Shown: positions 1 to 11,897, counted from the first letter of the stretch. The stretch: 64,000 bases of DNA from Gordionus sp. m RMFG-2023 (GCF_954871325.1 NC_088778.1:23669120-23733119); one strand, 5' to 3'. The notes: generated by a model not told the origin, from the letters alone. Made by a program: numbers and translations.

Positions 1-1640
1 CAATTTTTGCACACTACAGCTCAGCCCTCCCCTCCCTTCACAATTTGTATAATCTCTTTCTCTTCTAATCATAGCCATAAAATATTTAATCAATATCCCG
101 GAAACTTCCACCAACCAATTATTGGGTTTAGAAAGAATTATGCGAGGTCAGGTAAAATATATTGCAGAAATATCCTAGAATACTATTACTAAACGTATTG
201 TTTAAAAAATTATTTGTTTATTTAAACAAAATTTTTACCTAAATGATAAAATAACTTTAATTAATTTTCCAATTTTTTGTTTCTATAATCTATGTGTAAT
301 AAGAAAAATCTCTGATCATATATTTTACTATTTGATAATTTTTATTTTAGTAATCCTGTTCTCTATTTGATAGCCATAAATATTTATTAAAATTGGGATC
401 AGAAAATTTTTTAAAAAAACAGAGTCTAGGATTTTTCTCAACCATTTTTTTACTTTTTAGCGCTGGTTAGAAGTACCGTTTAAAAAATATAAATCATTTT
501 ATTTTGCTTTTGAAATTAATTTCTACATTGTTTTGCAAAGAACGGATTCAAAAATATATTATAAAGAAAATTTTATTAGGTAATAAATATACCTTTCTCA
601 ATTTTGGCACCAATTTGTGAGAGCTATAAAAATTATACACTTAATAATATTGGTATAATAAAAATTTGTAATTGCAATGACTTACTTTAATTGCCTAAGT
701 TATATAAATACATTTTTATATAATTTATTATTATTTTTCAATACTGTAAGGTAAAATTTTGTTGTTATAAAAAGGAAAATTTCCAAACATTTTTTTTATT
801 TATCAAAAATTAACCCCCCCCCCCCTCCTCTATGAAAGAGTTAGGTTACATTATAATGAGTTTATTAATTATGAATTTTATAACATAGCGTAGCAAATAA
901 AATAATCCGAGCTAACTATATTAGTTTTATATTCTCTATCTATAAATAAAACATTCATTATTGGTAAGATTCCTAAAACAAATTTTAAGTTACACCACCT
1001 CTATCCAGCAACAAACATCTCATCGTTTTACTTCCAGTCTAGAATCAAGATCCTTCTGAAAAACCGAGCTTATAAAATGGATACCTCATATATCTCCTTG
1101 CATAAATTATAAAAAAGATTTTTACATACAATTTGTAAAAAAAGTTATAATGATTATATAATAATTACGATTTAAAAAATAAATATATAGTTATTTTTTA
1201 CATAATATGCTCATGTTAATATCTTTGAAAAGATAGAGAACTGCTTAACTTATACTAATATAATAATGATTGCGGCCGCTATTTCACACGAATTTTTATA
1301 CTTATTAAATATCCACACGAATTATACCAATTTATTCAAATAAATTTAAAAAGGAAACTCCCAAAAAAATACAATAATGATTTATCATTACAATTTCTTT
1401 CCCTTCTATAGGAGAGCTATCAAGGCAATAATAATAATTCGGATAACAACAAAGTAAAAAAAATACCCAAAAATCATAATGACTTCGTCAAAAATCAAAA
1501 TTATTATTGCACAAAAAATTAATTTATAAATTAAAAATAAACTTGAAAATAAAAATATAAAATGATTTCACGAAAAATCTAATTTATAAATGTAAAAATA
1601 TAAATCGTTACTAATCAAAAATAACTTAAAAATTCAAATA
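1..1640. other. AT-rich region without a recognisable gene
   Basis: No reading frame here looks like a protein and no paired repeat ends were seen. A poly-C run lies near 813-825. A GCGGCCGC octamer at about 1,272-1,279 stands out against the AT-rich background. Confidence 0.6.
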
Positions 1641-1649
1641 CATAACATG

Positions 1650-1985
1650 ACATTAAGCAAAAATATAGATCGTCTGTCTGCTCATTCATTTAATCAATCG
1701 AATGAAAAATATTAGAAGATATCATGGACCTGCGCTTCTTATAAACCCCAGAATAACTAATATCGAACCAACGGGAGAGCTAGTATTTAATAATTATGTT
1801 CCAATTAACCTAAAACGACGAGTAAAAATATATATAAGTTAATAATGGTTACAAATCAACCCGAAAATAAAGACAAGGGAAAGAAAGAAAGAGAATTATT
1901 CATCCTCCAATTGAAGTAGTTGTTGAAAATGAAAGCAACAAGATTCATGATACATATCATATGCGTTAAATTTCATTAAAAAAAC
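1650..1985. repeat. Dispersed repeat, copy 1
   Basis: This stretch matches 14,560-14,880 over about 300 bases with many small differences. Shared landmarks are a GAAGATATCA-like word, an AAATAAAGACAAGG word followed by a purine run, a CATCCTCCA-like word and a closing CATATGC word before TAAATTTC. The match is in the same orientation. In the second copy the repeat lies directly next to a gag-like fragment, so it may be the flank or end of a retroelement family. I could not find terminal repeats that define it as a whole element. Confidence 0.6.
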
Positions 1986-1989
1986 ATTA

Positions 1990-3113
1990 TCAGTATGAAT
2001 AATTGTAAATCTGACTTAAAGCTATCTTTACCCTCCCAGTAATGATGATGTCCTAATCTCTTCACACTCTTCATATTGAATATGAGCTATTTAAGAGTTA
2101 TTCTAAAATTTTGTAATTCATATTTATTATGAAATAATTTGAGCGCAGTGTTACTATTAAGAAGGGAATCAATCTTGATTATGAATATATACGATTATTA
2201 GTAGTTTCTACTTAATATAAATTTAATTTAAATTTATTTAAGTACATATATTATTTAGATTCAATGATCTAAGGTTAACTAATTAAAGTTGTAGTATCCC
2301 TACCATGTATATTTGATTTCAATTTTATGTTCAAAAATTGTTGTAATGTCTTAAGAGCAAATATATTATGTATTATATACATAAGGAATTTACTTTACTA
2401 ACACTATTGCAGAATATAATTAAATCCTCTATTCGATAATTTGTAATAATTCTAAAATAAATTTAACATTCTTTTAATATTTATTTAATTGGAAAATGAC
2501 ATGACACAATATATAAAATCGATATTAGAATCTATCCAAGCATTCCTAGCCACAATTATGCTCTGATAAAAACTATTTTGATGACACTGCGATTTACTTA
2601 CAGAGAACATCTCCTGCGCATTTCTAAGTCCAGTCTACGAGATTAATTATACGATAATCAAAAAAAAATAACACTTACTATTCTCATCTCCTATTGAACT
2701 TTTGCTAATTTGATTAATAGATTTAAAAAAAGATTAAATTATTTTTTAATTGAAAAATTAGTTTTTATCAAATAAATTATGTTATTTCATTGTTAATATA
2801 CAAATATCGATTAAAAATATAAATAAACTACCTTATTTATATTATATAATAAATAATAACTACTTACTGAATAACCCTCTAAATTTTTTAGTACCAAATA
2901 AAATTTAAGCATCATGAAATTCAATTGGATAATTATAAAATGGTAAAGTATCCCCTAAAGTTTTAATTTAATTAAATTTAATTTAATAAAAGACAGTTGA
3001 TTTGAAATTTTTAAACAGCATTTCTATTTCTTTTCTTTTCATCTCTTATTTTATATCTTATCTTTTCGCATCTTTCTTTTCTCTCTACTAAATCAAATTA
3101 TTTACTAAAACGG
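1990..3113. other. AT-rich spacer upstream of cassette A
   Basis: No gene was seen. The stretch ends abruptly at the point where similarity to 28,198 onward begins. CT-rich words near 3,020-3,090 precede the boundary. Confidence 0.5.
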
Positions 3114-3655
3114 TATGGGTAAGTTCCACTCACTTATATTGTTTCATCTGGGTACAAGGTTTTTTGGTATACTTGAGAAAAAAATCGTTTATATGAAGGG
3201 TAGGCCTTTATATATTTCAAGCTCGCTCATTTTGGTCAGGTCTATGCCCAACATGCTAGATTAGATCATTTATTATTTTAATGACTATCAGCAAAATGAA
3301 TGATTAATATATATTTTATAATGAAACGATTAGCTCTTATAACTGTCACATGTTCTGAATAACGATAACGTAAATAGACTATCTTAAATTTCTCTCTAAA
3401 TTAACAGAAATCATTTACAGAGTAACATGCCTAAACCCTGCTGAGTAGAAATAAGAGATAACACAAAAGCTGTTTTAATATTTGTTCAAAGTTATAAGTA
3501 TTCATCACGTTAATTTTCTTATTTTCAAGAAAATTTTATTCTTTTTTATCATCATGTTTAAAATTTGATTGAAATATTTTTTTTACTATTTTTTGATTGT
3601 TGATATTCTTATTATCATCTTTACAAAAATCATTATAATAAATTTGATAATAATA
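3114..3655 (+). promoter_or_regulatory. Conserved upstream region of gene A
   Basis: About 540 bases upstream of the ATG are almost identical to 28,198-28,740. A more distant version, around the words TTCTGAATAA and AGAGTAA(C/T)ATG, is recognisable at about 22,330-22,460 ahead of the degenerate copy C. Conservation across all three suggests promoter or 5' UTR sequence. I cannot mark a transcription start or a TATA box with confidence in such AT-rich DNA. Confidence 0.4.
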
Positions 3656-4375
3656 ATGAACGAATATGTCAAAACATTACGCTATAAGGAGTATTTCCCT
3701 ACTAAGTCGATCCTAAGAACCCGTGATAATTCGGATTATAGTAGTGATAATAGTAACGAGTCTGTAGATAATAAAAATAATGATAATATAGCAATAAAAT
3801 TCGCACTCAATAACAGAGTGCGATTTTATGATAAGAATAAATCTTCATCAAATATTTTAAAATGCAGGTCGGATACTGAGGTCTGCAAAATGGATCCGTC
3901 AAAGGCTGCTGAGAAATTCTATTTTAATAGGATATCCAGTAACCCCAACATTCCTAGATCTGATTATCTGGAGGAAAATGAAGTAATTAATGTTATATTT
4001 GAATATCGTATATATTTCAAAGGTTACGTTATATATTTTAAAAGGACGTTAATTGTATATTGTATTATTATAACACATTAGATATTATTTTATCGAGGTT
4101 AATCAAATTGCATATTATTAGAAGTTAAATTGGATAATTATATAAATGTATATATACAAAAGAATTACAAATAAAATTCATTATTGTTTTTAATCGATAT
4201 AATAATTAAGGGAATCGATAAGTATCAAGAGGATTCATCCGCTTCCTCCCAAGAGGAAACATCTTTTTCTTCCCATCCTATCCCTCTCTCGGATACACGA
4301 CAATTACGTATCTGGAATCGAATCAAAAGATTCTTCACTCCATTCTGTTGCTGTTGCCCAAATACCGGCGACTGA
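3656..4375 (+). CDS. Gene A: putative PP1-docking protein (SILK + RVxF) with C-terminal Cys cluster
   Basis: This is a two-exon gene: exon 1 at 3656-3982, a 228-bp phase-0 GT-AG intron, exon 2 at 4211-4375, giving 163 residues. I do not recognise the family. Visible features are KSILR at residues 17-21, an acidic Ser/Asn-rich linker, RVRF at 54-57, a middle region with two cysteines (C70, C77), a Ser/Glu-rich stretch from about 118, and a basic-aromatic C-terminus leading into CCCC at 155-158. SILK ([GS]IL[KR]) followed by RVxF is the known order of docking motifs in several protein phosphatase 1 regulators. A cysteine cluster after a basic segment is a typical palmitoylation context. Both functions are inferred. 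The ATG was chosen because the open frame upstream is AT-rich and hydrophobic and the nearly identical copy B shares this ATG. Copy B differs only at residue 109. Confidence 0.75.
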
Positions 4376-4417
4376 GGACAATAGTATATTTATTATTTTA
4401 TTATATAATATATTTTA

Positions 4418-4620
4418 GGTTGATAGGGGAGCTATAGGCTCATGTTTGTAGGTAGTAGGGATGGGATTTGGGAGAGGTTGGGTGTTAATGTGTTATAGTA
4501 TTAATGTTTTACAATATAAGGTTTTGGGTTTTATTAGGGGAATGGGGTTGGGGTGGGGTGGTGTTATGGTGAGATTGAAATAAATATATATTGTTTAGGG
4601 TTAGAATAGGGGGTAGGGTT
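4418..4620 (+). other. G-rich tract with G-quadruplex potential, copy A
   Basis: Directly downstream of gene A the plus strand becomes G-rich with almost no C. Four GGGG runs lie within 4537-4558, separated by 3, 2 and 1 bases, which fits the usual intramolecular quadruplex pattern. An AATAAA at about 4,579 could be the polyadenylation signal of gene A. The tract recurs in copy B, with the four runs at 29628-29649. Confidence 0.7.
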
Positions 4621-4629
4621 TAAATTTAG

Positions 4630-6107
4630 ATATTTTCTCGCCTATTATTTTCTTTTTTATTCTTATCTATTCATTTTAGTTTCATTTTTACTTTTCTTAT
4701 ATTTCTCTATTATTTATAATTTTCCCTTTTCCTTCCTTCAATTTTCTTATTTCATTTTACTTTTTTTTCTATTTCCTTTAATTTTCTTTTTACTATTCTT
4801 TTTTCTTTTATTTTTCCTCTCTTTTCTATTTCTTTTTATTTTACTTTTAATTTTTCCTTTATTTTTCTTTTCACTTTTTTTAAACTTTTTTACTTTTCTT
4901 TTTTCTTTCTATTTTCTTTTCTCTTTTTTAGCCTTTTTCTTTTCTCTTTACTATTCTCTTCACTTTTTATTTAATTATACTTTTCTTTTTTCTTTTATTT
5001 CTATTTTTTTTATTCAGAAATTTTTTTATTTTTTTATTTTTCTGTTCTTTTCTGTACTCTTCTTTTAGATTCTTCTTTCTTTTATTTATGATTTTATTTT
5101 ATTTTTGTTTTTAATTTTGTTATTTTATGTTTTTGTGTTAATTTTGTTATTAGATTTTTATTTTGTTTTTATTTTTGCTTTTTTTGTTTTTTTTTTGTTT
5201 TTTATTTTTGCTTTTTTGTTTTTATAATTGTATGTGATTTTGATATTTTTATTTCTTTCTTTATGTTCTTGATATTTTTTTGTTACTTGTGATTTTTTAG
5301 TTATTTTTGATTTTTTTTAATTTTCCTTTTTGTCTTTATTTTTTTTGTTTTATTTTTCATTTATTTTTTGTTTTTATTATTCAGTTTGTTTTTCTTTTTG
5401 TAATTATATGTTTTTGTTTTAGTTTTGTTTGTGTTTTTAGATTTTTTTTGTTTTTATCATTGTATTTGATTATAATATTTATATATTGATTTCTTTTTTT
5501 TTGTTTTTTATTTTAATCTTGTTATTATATTTACATTTTTTTTTGTATTTGACTTTGATTGTTATTTTTAATTTTTATTTTAATTTTGTTTTTGATTTTG
5601 TAGATTATTTTTTTGTTTTTTATTTTTATTTTTTTGTTATGTTTGTTTTATTTTTGATTTATATTATTAGTTTTAGTTTTTGGTATATGTGTTTAATTTA
5701 ATTTTTTTTGTTTTTTATTATTATTTTTTTTATGTTTTTTAGTTTTTTTTTTTTCATTTTATTTTGTTTTATGTTTTTCATTTTTTGTCATTATAATAGA
5801 TTTAATTTTTGCTTTTATTATTATATATTTGATATTGTTTTTATTTTTATATTTAATTTATATTTTTTATTTTGTTTTTGTTCTGTATTAATTTTTTTTA
5901 TTTTGATTAATTTTATGTTTTATTTTGTTTTTTTGTATTTTTGTTTATTATTATTAATTTTTATTTTCTTTTTTTGCTTTACATTTTAATAATTTTTGGT
6001 TTTATTTTTGATTTATATTTATATTTTTATTATTTATTTATATATTATTTATGTAATTTATGTTTATGATTTTAATTTTGTTTACTTTTTTTTGTTTTTG
6101 ATTTTAA
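4630..6107 (+). repeat. Polypyrimidine block then T/G block, copy A
   Basis: From about 4,640 to 5,080 the plus strand is nearly all C and T, with very few purines. From about 5,090 to 6,107 it is mostly T with interspersed G and A, built on TTTTTG and TTTTAT words. Open frames here would encode only Phe, Leu, Ile and Tyr runs and are composition artefacts. The same two blocks follow gene B at about 29,740-31,185, with small length differences. Confidence 0.85.
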
Positions 6108-8965
6108 ATTTTTGATAAGATTCTTTTTATTGGTTGGTTTTTGAGAGGAGTTTTTTAAAGTTTAGTTTTCGAAAGGATTTTTTTTTAGCTTACTTTTTGA
6201 GATGGTTTTTTTTAAAGTTTAGTTTTTGAGAGGATTTTTAAGTTTAGTTTTTGAGAGGTTTTTTTAACGTTAGTTTTTTATAAGATTTTTTTTAAAGGTT
6301 AGTATTTGAGAGGTTTTTTTATAGGTTACTTTTTGAGAGAATTTAACTTTAGTTTTTGAGAGGATTTTTTTTTAAGTTTAATTATTGAGATGATTGATTT
6401 ATAGGTTAGTTTTTGAGGGCATTTTTTTTTAAGTTTAGTTTTTGAGATGATTTTTTTTATAGTTTAGTTTTTGAGAAGATTTTTTATAGGTTGGTTTTTG
6501 TGAGGATTTTTTTATAGGTTAGGTTTTGAGAAGATATTTTTTAAAGTTTAGTTTTAGAGATGATTTTTTTATAGGTTAGGTTTTGAGAGGATTTTTTTTG
6601 TATGTTTATTTTTTGACAGGATTTTTTTTAAATGTTAGTTTTTGATAAGATTTTATTTAAAGTTTAGTATTTGAGAGGTTTTTTTAAAGTTTAATTTTTG
6701 ACAGTATTTTTTTTTTAAAGGCTTGTTTTTGATTAGATTTATTTTAAAGGTTAGTTTTTGAGAGGTTTTTTTTTAAAGGTTAGTTTTTGATAATATTTTT
6801 TTTAAGTTTAGTATTTGAGAGTTTTTTTTATAGGTTACTTTTTGGGAGAATTTTTTTAAAGTTTAGTTTTTGAGTGAATTTTTATTAAAGTTTAGTTTTT
6901 TAGATGATTTTTTTATAAGTTAGATTTTGAGAGGATTTTTTTTGTAAGTTTATTTTTTGACAGGATTATTTTTAAATGTTAGTTTTTGATAAGATTTTAT
7001 TTAAAGTTTAGTATTTGAGAGGTTTTTTTATAGGTTAATTTTTGAGAGAATTTTTTTTAAAGTTTAGTTTTTGAGAGGATTTTTTTTAAAAGTTTGGTTT
7101 TTGAGATGATATTTTTATAGGTTACTTTTTGAGAGGGTTTCTTTTAATGTTTAGTTTTTGAGAGGTTTTTTTAAAGTTTAGTTTTTGACAGTTTTTTTTT
7201 AAAGGCTTGTTTTTGATTAGATTTATTTTAAAGGTTAGTTATTGAGAGGTTTATTTTTAAAGGTTAGTTTTTGATAATATATTTTTTAAAGTTTAGTATT
7301 TGAGAGGTTTTTTTATAGGTTACTTTTTGGGAGAATTTTTTTTTAAAGTTTAGTTGAGATGTTTTTTTATAGGTTACTTTTTGAGAAGGTTTCTTTTAAT
7401 GTTTAGTTTTTGAGAAGATTTTTTTATAGTTTAGTTTTAGTTAGTATTTTTTTTAAAGGTTTGTTTTTGATAAGATTTTTTTTAAAATTTAGTATTTGAG
7501 AGGTTTTTTTACTTTTTGAGAGAATTTTTTTTAAAGTTTAAGTTTTTAAGATAATTTTTTTATAGGTTAGTTTTTGAGAGGATTTTTTTATAGATTAAGT
7601 TTTTTACTGGATTTTTTTTAAAGGTTAGTTTTGGATAAGATTTTTTTTAAAGTTTAGTTTTTGAGAGGATTTTTTTTTAATTTAGTTTTTGAAAGGATTT
7701 TTTTAAGTTTTGTTTTTGAGATAATTTTTTTATAGGTTACTTTTTTAGAGGAATTTTTTTAAAGTTTAGTTTTTGAGAGGATTTTTTTATAGGTTACTTT
7801 TTGAAAGGATTTTTTTAAAAGTTTAGTTTTTGAGATGATTTTTTATAGGGAAGTTTTTGAGATAATTTTTTTATAGGTTACTTTTTGAGAGGATTTTTTT
7901 TAAAGTTTTGTTTTTGGCAGGATTTTTTTAAAAGTTAAGTTTTTGAGATGATTTTTTTATAGTGTAGTTTTTGAGATAATTTTTTTATAGGTAACTTTTT
8001 GTGAGGTTTTTATTTAAATATGATTTTTTATTCCTTTTGAGAACATTTTTTTTAAAGTTTAGTTTTTGAGAGGATTTTTTTAAAGTTTAGTTTTTGAGAG
8101 GATTTTTTTATAGGTTACTTTTTGAGAAGATTTATTTAAAAGTTTAGTTTTTGAGATGATTATTTTATAGGGTAGTTTTTGAGATAATTTTTTTATAGGG
8201 AACTTTTTGAGAGGTTTTTTTTAAAGTTTAGTTTTTGGGAGGATTTTTTTAAAGATTTAGTTTTTGAGTGGTTTTTTTTAAAGTTTAGTTTTTGGGAGGA
8301 TTTTTTTAAAGGTTTAGTTTTTGAGAGGTTTTTTTTAAAGTTTAGTTTTTGGGAGGATTTATTTAAAAGTTTGGTTTTTGAGATGATTTTTTTATAAGAT
8401 AGTTTTTGAGATAATTTTTTTATAGGGAACTTTTTGAAACGTTTTTTTTAAAGTTTAGTTTTTGGGAGGATTTTTTTAAAGGTTTAGTTTTTGAGATGAT
8501 TTTTTTATAGGGTAGTTTTTGAGATAATTTTTTTTTAGGTTACTTTTTGAGAGATTTTTTAAAGTTTAGTTTTTGAGAGAATTTTTTTTATAGGTTAGTT
8601 TTTAAGATACTTTTTTTATAGGTTACTTTTGAGAGTTTTTTTAAAGTTTAGTTTTTAAGATAATTTTTTTATAGGTTACTTTTGAGAGTCTTTTTAAAAT
8701 TTAGTTTTTAAGAGAATTTTTTTATAGGTGTAGAGTTTTTTTAAAGTTTAGTTTTTGATAGAATTTTTTTATAGGTTACTTTTGAGAGTTTTTTTTAAAT
8801 TTAGTTTTTGAGAGAATTTTTTTATAGGTGTAGAGTTTTCTTAAAGTTTAGTTTTTGAGAGAATTTTTTATAGGTTAATTTTTAAGATAATTTTTTTATA
8901 GGTTACTTTTGAGAGTTTTTTTAAAGTTTAGTTTTTGAGAGGATTTTTTATAGGTTACTTTTTGA
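6108..8965 (+). repeat. Cytosine-poor minisatellite array A
   Basis: This is a tandem array of roughly 28-30 bp units around the core AGTTTTTGAGAGGATTTTTT, with variants ending in AAAGTTTAG, ATAGGTTACT or AAAGGTTAG. Neighbouring units differ by substitutions and by T-run length. C is almost absent from the plus strand over about 2.9 kb. The array occupies the same place in the cassette as the longer array at 31,185-36,790. Confidence 0.92.
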
Positions 8966-8989
8966 GAGGATTTTAGGTTTTTTTTAAAT

Positions 8990-9130
8990 CTTTCACATCT
9001 ATGTTTCCTCTTTTTTTTCTTTCTATGCTCCCTTAAAATCCATCTCCCACCTTCACGTGGTGGGGAGCGAACAGCAATAGCTGACTAACGGGAGCTCTGG
9101 TGATCAGGTAAAGTTAGAGATGAGTTATTT
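8990..9130. other. Conserved GC-richer block with hairpin, copy A
   Basis: This block is almost identical to 37,430-37,565 although the sequence on both sides is diverged or repetitive. It contains a short hairpin, CTCCCACC paired with GGTGGGGAG around TTCACGT at about 9,044-9,066. It also contains the word GATCAG followed by GTAAAG, which resembles a splice donor. No frame is open through it in a convincing way. It may be a non-coding exon or a regulatory element of the cassette. Confidence 0.5.
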
Positions 9131-9869
9131 GACTAAACTATCCTTAAGATATTAAATATAAATATTTTAAAATGTCTTGTGTTACTATATTCGTTAGGTA
9201 AAAATCCGCTAATAACATCTACCTAAGACTTTTAATAGCTAACTGAAATTTTCCTATGTAATTGTAGAAATAACAATAAATATTGGTTTGTACGAGTCTT
9301 GGAATCTATTTGTTCTATCATGAGTAATTTAGATTAACGTCACTTTTGCTAGAAACTAATGATTTCTGCAACATTATATGTATATGGTATCATAAGTTCG
9401 CCTAATCCCAGTAATGTCATCAGAGTAAAAATATAAATTTCTGAGGATGATGGATCAAAACTAACAAAGATAATTATTATAATATATATAATATTAAAAT
9501 GTTTAAATCAACTTTAATTCAAGGATTTAGATATATTTATTCAAAAGAATGGAAATATAATACTTTAAGAAAGATACCATTAGACGAAAAAAAATAAAAT
9601 AAAGATGTTTAGAAAAATTAAAAGATGTTTGGGTGTTTGATATAATTTTCAATGATGTTATTTGAAGAGATTCTGAAACTTTTAAACTGGGTATAAAAAC
9701 AAGTTAATGTTCATTGAAATAAATTATCACACATTAAGTTAAATTTCAGTGTTTCATTTTAATAGTAAAGAATATTTTTAGAAAGATGCTTTAGATGATT
9801 ATATAATTTTTTACCTCGATAATATAATGGATTATAAATATTTTTTAAATAATTAAAAGAAACTGATTA
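9131..9869. other. Non-coding tail of cassette A
   Basis: AT-rich DNA that aligns with 37,566-38,300 with many small indels. I saw no gene. Confidence 0.6.
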
Positions 9870-10284
9870 GTGATCTGCAACGGGCCTAATTTTTTAAAAC
9901 CGACCCGGCCCGAAATTTTTTTTAAAAGTTTTGCCGACTCGGCCCGAACCCGAAATATATATTAAAAAATTTATCGGCCCGGCCAGGCCATAATTTTTTT
10001 AAATATAGAAATTAATTTTTATAATTACTTAAAATAGAAGACATATTTTATATAGCGTTTAGTTTCAATAAATTAAATCAAAAATTTTTATTTTACATTA
10101 AAAATTCAATATAAATATTTAATAAGATTTCCAGTCCGACCCGGCCCAAAATTTTTTTAAAAATATTAGGCCCGGCCTGGCCCGAACGCAATTATTTTAA
10201 ATAGAATTAGGCCCGAGCCGTGCCCAAAGACCTTCCGGTCCAGACTCGAGTCGGGTACGTCCCGGGCCTAACTTTGCAGATCTA
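9870..10284. mobile_element. hAT-type MITE inserted in cassette A
   Basis: This is a 415-bp non-autonomous element. It starts GTGATCTGCAACGGGCC and ends with the near reverse complement, TTAGGCCC...TTGCAGATCTA read from the other end. It is flanked by an 8-bp duplication, ACTGATTA at 9862-9869 and ATTGATTA at 10285-10292, with one mismatch. The interior carries several GGCCCGGCCC-like words, far richer in GC than the surroundings. Cassette B has the empty site near 38,296-38,305 (AAATTGATTATAATT), so insertion followed the duplication. The 8-bp duplication points to hAT. Confidence 0.88.
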
Positions 10285-10510
10285 ATTGATTATAATTTTG
10301 TTATTAGGAGATGTAATTAAATAGATATTCTTAAAAAAATATGTAGTAAACTCAAACATAGGGCGTATCCACTATTTTATTTGGATTTTCCCCCAACAAA
10401 TTTTATTAGAAGTCTTTAGATCAACTATTTTATAGGTCTTTGGGTATTTTATATTTTTTTAAAATAATTTGGATTTTCTCATATTTTTTTTCTAAGGTCT
10501 TTAAATTGTA

Positions 10511-11889
10511 AAAGAGTCTGATAGCAAGAAACGAATAATAATTTTATTACTAAATATTTAACAATGTCATATAGTAACTGCAATAATTTATCTATATAAT
10601 TATGAAAATAATATTTTTTATGATAGATTATAGATTTTTTTTCACTGCGGATCTCTATTTGTTATCTCTCTATGTCTATAATATTCTTTGATTTGCATTT
10701 TATTTGGCCCATAGCGGTGTCGCAATATGTTAGCATCGTTTTATCATAGGCACTGAAAGCATTTTGACCGGCATACTCAAAGTTCATTAGAATATTTAGA
10801 GGTTCCATTATCTCCAGTTAGTTCTTTTAACCTATCGAAATCTATATTAGATAAGCAAAATAAGTATCCTAGAACTAAAAAAAGTATTTACCTCCATACC
10901 TCACTTACTCTATCTGATATGGGCTTTTAAAAAGCGGGAAAATGGTATATTTTTGAATTAAGCACTTACTTCATTTTCAAATATCAGAGAGAGTAATAAT
11001 TTAAAATTTATTATGTAGCTTATAATAGATCTTTAATATAACATATAAATGTGTGATAAATAGCCTATTAATACCAAAAACTGAAGTACAAAACCGGGAA
11101 TGGAAATGTAAAATAGTATTCATTTCAAATATTTTTTTAATCTGTAAATGTATCCTGACTGTTTTATATTTGTACTCTTTAATTGATCAAAATTTAGCAA
11201 AATATCATCTTATTTAAATTTAATGAATATTTATGTAATGATTAATATTTAAAAATTATAACTAAATGAAAGGTCCTTGAGTGGACCATGGTAATTTTCT
11301 CTTAAAATTATATGGCAAAATAATTCTAAACATATTTTTAACTTTATTTGGAGAAATAATTTCTACAATCACATGTAATTCAATCAAAAATTTATAATTT
11401 ATAATATATAATTTTAAAATATATCATATATTAATTGACCCAAATAATTTGAATAAATTTTCACTCTTATATTATTTTCTTCCAGAGGAGTCAAAACCTG
11501 TTTTAATCACACTTATGCTGGAAAATATATAATTTTTCCCAGATATTATTTCTAGCATAGTTATATAAATTCATTGTTGTCAATATATGATCATACTCCA
11601 TATCCATCATCATATAAATTACTTCATATTTTAGAAAAAATGCTGACTATAACTATATATATTGCACATTATTTGTAATATGTAAATAACAAGAATCTTA
11701 TCACATTTTATTGTCATATTTAATTGCATTTTGTCATATTTTATGAAAATCAAAGAGGATGTATAAAGCAAGTAAGATATAAAAATAAAAAAATATAATC
11801 TTGCTTCTTTCTCAATATTAAAAAATCTGATGTATATATTTTCGATAAAAGTTTTATTATAATGTTTTCAATTTTTTTATATGATTACA
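10511..11889. other. AT-rich intergenic region
   Basis: Nothing recognisable was seen between the end of cassette A and the hAT element. Confidence 0.55.
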
Positions 11890-11897
11890 CATGTGAG

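Larger units (their letters stand above)
3114..10510 (+). repeat. Segmental duplication, copy A
   Basis: This segment is repeated in the same orientation at 28,198-38,518. Both copies have the same order: upstream block, two-exon gene, G-rich tract, polypyrimidine block, T/G block, minisatellite, conserved GC-richer block, AT-rich tail. Both start at ATGGGTAAGTTCCACTCAC and both lose similarity after TTTAAATTGTA. The part up to about 4,640 is nearly identical between copies. The tail after 9,130 carries many indels and substitutions, plus a 415-bp MITE found only here. I saw no terminal inverted repeats at the two boundaries, so duplication of host DNA fits better than a transposon. Confidence 0.95.

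Noticed and set aside
7-192. 61-codon open frame at the left edge
   Set aside because: No recognisable motif, no splice context and no second copy. Length is expected by chance.
3569-3655. Hydrophobic N-terminal extension of gene A that looks like a signal peptide
   Set aside because: It has no ATG of its own and is AT-run sequence. The ATG at 3656 is shared by copy B, and the upstream part reads as 5' UTR.
5307-5989. Open frames encoding Phe/Leu/Ile/Tyr-rich proteins, also at 29,985-30,369 and 36,829-37,125
   Set aside because: They lie wholly in T-rich low-complexity blocks. Composition alone keeps them open and they contain no domain-like sequence.
6108-8965. Regularly spaced repeats considered as a CRISPR array
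   Set aside because: There are no unique spacers; units are contiguous and vary gradually, which is a minisatellite in eukaryotic DNA.
3114-10510. Cassette considered as a giant transposon
   Set aside because: No inverted termini, target duplications or transposase were found at the shared boundaries.
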